From the NCBI RefSeq assembly GCF_019649055.1, contig NW_026570224.1, positions 434,001 through 498,000 on the forward strand: DNA of 64,000 nt. Reading direction: 5' to 3'. This DNA comes from Paramacrobiotus metropolitanus (taxonomy: Eukaryota; Tardigrada; Eutardigrada; Parachela; Macrobiotidae). Each line of letters opens with the position of its first letter. Position 1 is the stretch's first letter. Shown here piece after piece: positions 58,700-64,000 of the stretch. The notes beneath the pieces were generated by a model, which saw nothing but the letters and a program-made list of their open reading frames with translations, was not told where the DNA came from and searched no databases. The translations under genes were made by a program, and so were the position numbers.

Positions 58700-60057
58700 T
58701 ACAGTTGAACGGCTTGTGCATCTTAAAGGTTTGCAGTTTACGTAACTACTCACTGATACTCCTACAGCTGAAAAAACTCAAAAATGGGTAGTATCTCTTG
58801 TATGTGAATTGTGGTATTAAAAGTTACGCGTTTGGAAGGGCCCTGACTTTTGTATGTAACCCGCTCCTTTTGCAAAACGATTGTATTTTCGAAGCACCAA
58901 TTTGTTTCAGATTTTCAGTTGCAGATATTCAAATACTTAAGTATAACAAAGAACGCCCGCTGCTTATCACTACAGATTGACAGATTACACCCGAGCCATG
59001 CAGTACACAATGGTTTTGTTGCTATGGTGAAACTGACTGAAGTTTTTACAGCGAGCTATAATGTATCATTTATGCAACGATCTGCCGCCATTGCTTCATT
59101 GACCTTTCTGTAAAAACAATTCCAGATATTACGTATTTTATTTGTTCTGGGTCGACTGTCGATTACTAAGATTTCCAGATTTTCTTCACCAGAAAGTGCT
59201 GTAAGTATTATCTGCTCGTGGAAACGCGAAACACAGTTAACGCTGTTCCTGATAGCTGCGATACAACAGTATTCTGTGGATACACATCTATTAAATTATT
59301 ATAGTCCGTGCGTCATTATTATACTAGTTAATAATACCTGCTCACTATTTTTTTTTTCGTTGCAAGCTAATTTTACTTAACTTCCGCCCAGTAATAGATA
59401 TAACCCTTCTTATTACAACTGTAGAATTTACAACTACGAGCGTCTGCCTACGAGTAGTGAGGGCCCGTAATTGTTTGTGAAGGGGCAATCGGGTATACTG
59501 AAAATACAGGTAGAGAAACAGAGCTAATAAAATGTTTGTATTTTGTCAATAATGATAAATACACACCTGCGTTTGTGAAGTACTCTGTATGTACACTGTC
59601 TTTTTGTCATAATACAACATAATGCTGCAATGCGTTGCGTTTGGTGATTTAGCATTTCCATAAAAGTTTTGCAATGATATCACTGTTACGCACAAATGTA
59701 TGCCCATAATAATATAGTACGGGCACTGTCTTGCTTGTAGGCATATCTATATAGACCTTTATACAAGTACTGTATTTTGATACACAATTACACACTGATA
59801 CAATAACCTACAAACATGGTTTGCTGTGCGGTATAATCATTATAGAGATTTAATTAAGTTCTAAAGGAACGGGTTGGGTATTACTGCTGCATCGTTCTAT
59901 CTGTACTGCACTTACATTATTTAGTCACCGCATCATATTGTCAGTAATACGAATTGCAACGTTCGGTGAAAGCTGGAAACGGATAGTGCCTTCGAACACT
60001 CAAGATTACTTGTTTTTAGAACGTTGCTTCCACAACTCAGATGGTTACCGATTTAGA
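58700..60057. other. intergenic, BBS9 promoter side
   Basis: AT-rich, with no supportable exon. The BBS9 start at 60058 is preceded by an in-frame open stretch from 59938 that I regard as untranslated. Confidence 0.5.
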
Positions 60058-63000
60058 ATGTCGGTATGGAAAGCCCGCGAATACTGGGATGCCCCACGCA
60101 TGCAGGAAGTGACATCCAACGAGAGCATTATTCCTGGTTGTGCCGCCACTCTGGATGTTCGCTGTTCGCGTGGATGTCTCTGCACCGTCAGACTTGCCGA
60201 AAGCCCCGGTGAATAGACATTAGCAACTATAAGTAACTGGTTAGCGATGCTTGTAAAATCAAACAAATCTACTAGATCTAGAGATGCGAACATGTGTAAT
60301 GTTAAAGACATCAGAAATTCCTACTAAAGTATTCGAAGAGAACATGTGGATTTAATTGTTAGCATCCGATGTCATAATCGTGGGAACCTGGAATGGCATC
60401 CTCCGTGGTTTTTTTCCAGACAATGTACCCTATGCTTCTCAGCAGCTGCTTTTTGAGAAAGCTCTGGATGCTCCGGTACTGCAACTGGAAGTCGGCAACT
60501 TCATACTGTAAGCATAATGCACTGTGCCTGCCGACTTCTTCTGCTTCCTAACTGGAGCTATTACGCACTTTGCAGTGGACCGTCGACTTCTGGACCTGGA
60601 GGATTCCAGTTGGCCGTACTGCACTCAGAGAAAGTCAGCATGTTTTATTGTACGATTGCCAAAAGTGATTCTGAAAACGTGGATTTGTTTCCCTTACGAA
60701 GTTACAAATTAACAGCTCCCGCTTACTGCATGGTTATCGGCACATTCGGTGGCGTAAAGGGTCAGTACAGTCTGTACGGGACGTTCCGAGTGATCCACAT
60801 ATACGACTGTACTTATTATTTTTCCATGCGTATGTATTAATTTCTAGCTGAAATAAATGACCCCGATGTACATAAAATGCGTAATATGTTATTGAAGTCT
60901 GTTTTGTGCAGGTCGGCAGATGTTGTGCGTTGCTCGGTTGGACGGGAAACTGACACTGATCGACCAGGAAACCGTTACAGAAACACCAACTTTGGATGAT
61001 TTTCTCCTGCCAGGACCTCTTTGCTATGTGCCAAGCAGGGACTATTTCATCATGGGGACATCTTCGTGGACAGCAGAGTGCTATTCGTGAGTTGTAATTC
61101 TCTCGTTTAAAAAGGTTTTTAAGCAATTTGTGGTCACAGTGCGATGTCACAAGTGTCTGTTAACACGGGTAAAATTTTATTTGACAGTAAAATTCGTCAA
61201 ACAAAAATTCGTCAAACAAATTCATTGTACACTGTAATACATATTATTAACGTTTTGTAATTTCTAGATACAGCGAATTGGCGTCGAAAGCCGGAATCGG
61301 TACATCGAAGCCCACGCAAGCTGTGAAAATAAGGAAAACGTGGGTATATAATTGCGGCGAGCACTTAATCGATATTAGGCATACTGGTGATGGCCCTAAA
61401 AATGGGATTGTCGTGCTCGGTAAGTTGTCTGTAATAATCTGTGCATTATACCTAAAAGTTATACCTAAAATCTGTGCATTATACCTAAAACATTATACAG
61501 CTCACGTATTTATGCTCAAATGCCGCATTTATCGAAAAAGACCTCGTAGATAGAATTAGTCTAATTATGATTATGTTTGTGTACGTTAGGTGGATTGTGT
61601 TGTTATATTATAAAGAGTCTATATCGTTGTGGACAATTTTTCTTGTACAACAAGTCATACAAACACATTGTTAATGTAATCTCATGCATCAGGTGAGCGA
61701 CATATTTTCCTCCTGGATCCCAATGGTTCCATGCGATCGATACGTCGGCTCGATGCTCCTGCTAGTTTAATTTACCTGTACCCTGCAGGTAAGGTTAACA
61801 TAGTGCCGGGATACGTTATGTGTCATTTTTACTCGTCCGTGCAACATGGTCTGCTATAATTAAAACAACATTGTTGGTACATGGTAGTTTATCAAATCTT
61901 TGCAGTCTTAAAAATCTACAAATTTACCAGTTTTCATTAAAAGCCATTTAGAATTTCGCCGTAGTTACAATAATACGCAACATCCTGATTGTACGAGTGT
62001 GCCGCTATGTTTTTTGACTTCAGCTAAAGAGTCAGCGTTCAATATGCTTTTGGCGTCAACTTCACAAACCTTATTGGTGTACGAAGATTTTGTTCCCAAG
62101 TGGACAACACAATTTCCGTATACTATTATGGATGTCAAAGTGGCTCGGATAGCGTAAGTCGCGAGAAGCTGCGTGAAACGATGACGTGCACGTAGCGGTT
62201 GGAGTCGTTTGACTAAGAAAATATGAATGTTGTACATACTTGTAATAATCGCTGCAGAAATGGCGAGGGCATTCTCGTTACACTCGCCGAAGATGGGCAC
62301 GTAACGGCATGGTATCTTGGTACCGATCCGGAAATTTACGAAGTGAAAACCGTTGTGGCCACGCGCAAATTTGGAGAAGAAGAAATGAAATTAGAAACCA
62401 CTCGCCTGGCCAGTTTGATAAAGCAGCATGAGGACAACCCGAACGAAATAAAACGGGATCCTGTTCTGGGAACCGACGCCAAATTGTTATCGATAACTGT
62501 GAAAGAATTCAGTACCGTCATCTATGCTTTTGATCCAAAGAGCAGCTCCGGTCAACGCTTTCCCTCCACGAAAAGCCAGTTAGGCGTTACTCCAGTGGGG
62601 AGCGGTTTGACGGATGTCAGAGCCGAAATTCGTGTTCCGGTTCCCTTTATAACACACCCTGTGGAACTGCAAATCGGGACACTAAGTGCGTGTGTGGTAG
62701 GCAGTTGCCATCTCATTTATTCGAACTGATAGGTCTGCTTTTCAGCGAAACTGACGAACGTCGACTTCGCATTGCAAAATAATCTCTCGACGTCGCCTTA
62801 CGATTTACGAGGGGAGGTCATTGTGTACGCCACCAATGAGGGTAATATAACGGTTATCGCTCGCATGCTCAAGCTAGCTTGTGTTTCATCACGTTACACA
62901 CTTTAGATCGCCTGTACCTTCAAAAAGAACAATTTCAAATCCCACTGAGCATGGTCGCCCAAAGTGCTCCTTTATCAAAAAAGGGGTCGATAAAGTTGGA

Positions 63001-64000
63001 CTTTGAAATTGGACCGAAATCTTTGAAAGTTGCGGAAATGTTCCCGGGTACGATCGTGGAAAATGATTTCGCTACCAAAGACAGAAATGTACAACAGCAT
63101 GTTTTCAGATTTCTCAGCCCAACAAGATGAGACTGGGATGACTGTGGATTTTTACGGGTTAGGATTGGTGACAATGTTGATCTCGAAGAAACAAGAATGT
63201 TAGTACCGATTTAGTTGCAGCCTTTGGGCACGTCGAAAAAAATATTATTGTTTTTAGCAAAGGTTCGCATTCAAAGCGACAATTCCGGGTTGCTTTGTGT
63301 TATTTGCGAAGAAGTGCGCAGACGTCTACCATTCATCTACCCCGGGAACAATATGACATGTGTTTCTCCACTTCCGACTACATATTTACAAGAACTGTTA
63401 GATAAAAAAGTTCAGGTAATGAATGCCTGTGATTAGCGCAATGATTTGGACTAGCGTAGTTTCTTGCCTTGGTTATACAAAGTAATTGCCGCCAGCTAAG
63501 TGCGCCATTACAGAAATATTGTGAAGTACAGTAACTGAATTAAATAGAAATATTTTACAGGTCCAGAAATCATATGATGCGCTTAAAGAGGACCTAAACG
63601 CTTGGACAATACAACTGTTTGCCGTTCAAAAACGCTTTCTAACACGCTTAAAAGACCATGATGCCGGTATTGTACATCAGCTGGAAGAGCTGCTGGATGC
63701 CACGCAAGACAAAGTAAGTACACATGTCCGACTGCTTACATTTGAAATACAATATATGGCCTCTAATCCACGTTGAAAATGTCAACACAGATAATAGCCA
63801 TCCTACAGGAACTGGAAAATACCCAAGCGAATCTGGCTACTATTAGATCCACATTGACGAGTGCCATATCCCTGATACACTGGCTGATTCGAATAAATAA
63901 CCAGAAACTTACAGTGGCAGAAAAACGTTTAATCGAAGCGGTCATAGCGCCGGAATCCGATAACGTGGTCAATGACGAAGATGAGGTTGGTGTTATGATC
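60058..64000 (+). CDS. BBS9: BBS9 (PTHB1), BBSome subunit, 14 exons seen, 3' end beyond window
   Basis: Exons 60058-60208, 60363-60507, 60576-60760, 60912-61086, 61268-61419, 61693-61788, 62024-62153, 62258-62685, 62746-62841, 62907-63047, 63109-63198, 63258-63415, 63561-63713 and 63791 onward agree in phase (about 770 residues). The start MSVWKAREYWD parallels human MSLFKARDWW. Beta-propeller blocks follow: VIIVGTWNGILRGFFP, LQLEVGNFI, AVLHSEKVSMF, GTFGGVKGRQMLCV, LDGKLTLIDQE, LLPGPLCY, ILVTLAEDGHVTAWYLGTD. The central GAE/platform part contains MFPDFSAQQDETGM. The C-terminal helical region is entered at LDATQDK. BBS9 is the central scaffold of the BBSome, which moves membrane proteins through cilia. 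Introns are mostly 55-270 bases. The open frame runs off the right end, so the last ~100-150 residues are missing. Confidence 0.96.
61438..61490 (+). repeat. short direct repeat in a BBS9 intron
   Basis: tctgtgcattatacctaaaa occurs at 61438-61457 and 61471-61490, with a partial third copy between them. It lies in intron 5, well away from the splice sites. No function is apparent. Confidence 0.8.

Noticed and set aside
1-64000. tRNA, rRNA, CRISPR arrays and bacterial-type operons or terminators
   Set aside because: I saw no B-box-like tRNA signatures in cloverleaf context and no rRNA or spaced direct repeats of CRISPR type. The sequence is eukaryotic.

Overview
This window looks like nuclear DNA of an invertebrate bilaterian animal. 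The coding regions are split by many short GT-AG introns (often 55-80 bases). The gene set is animal-specific: a BMP type I receptor, an atonal-type bHLH factor, syntrophin, astacin-family proteins and BBS9. Compact AT-rich introns and mixed retroelement debris would fit a small ecdysozoan such as a tardigrade, but I cannot fix the phylum from sequence alone. Exon models were built by hand from splice signals and reading phase. Where phases are said to agree, the joined frame was checked by arithmetic.

Layout, left to right. A possible first exon of RNA polymerase subunit RPB6 lies at the left edge (minus). SHQ1 follows (minus, 1782-3788), then a 248-residue four-helix membrane protein with PPxY motifs (plus, 6129-7276) and a BMP type I receptor (minus, 7939-11524). 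Next come an unrecognised small gene and a histone-fold protein only 43 bases apart (plus, 12798-15173). A retroelement fragment and an atonal-like bHLH gene (plus, 18794-19180) precede a repeat zone (pogo-like MITE, minisatellite, second retroelement fragment). After that are a C18orf21-family gene (minus, 23059-24216), a decayed gag retroelement, syntrophin (minus, 27377-31462) and EXO1 (minus, 34947-38077). A GC-rich 82-bp minisatellite field (about 38.7-41 kb) and a 125-bp direct repeat pair lie in the middle right.

The right third holds three minus-strand secreted or mucin-like genes: a Thr/Ser/Asn-rich protein (43470-45182), an astacin-like protein with a 981-residue Thr/Glu-rich tail (47227-51792), and a 279-residue astacin-like protein without tail (53803-55280). 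Both astacin-like proteins keep the family scaffold but have lost the zinc-binding histidines, the catalytic glutamate and the Met-turn. They form a small family of secreted pseudoproteases and are the most interesting signal here. Further right are an intronless secreted gene resembling a mainly bacterial catalase-like family (57752-58699, a horizontal-transfer candidate) and the first 14 exons of BBS9 (plus, 60058 to the window end).

Most neighbours are functionally unrelated, as is usual in animal genomes. The exception is the 43-55 kb cluster of secreted Thr-rich and astacin-like genes, which may act together at an extracellular surface.
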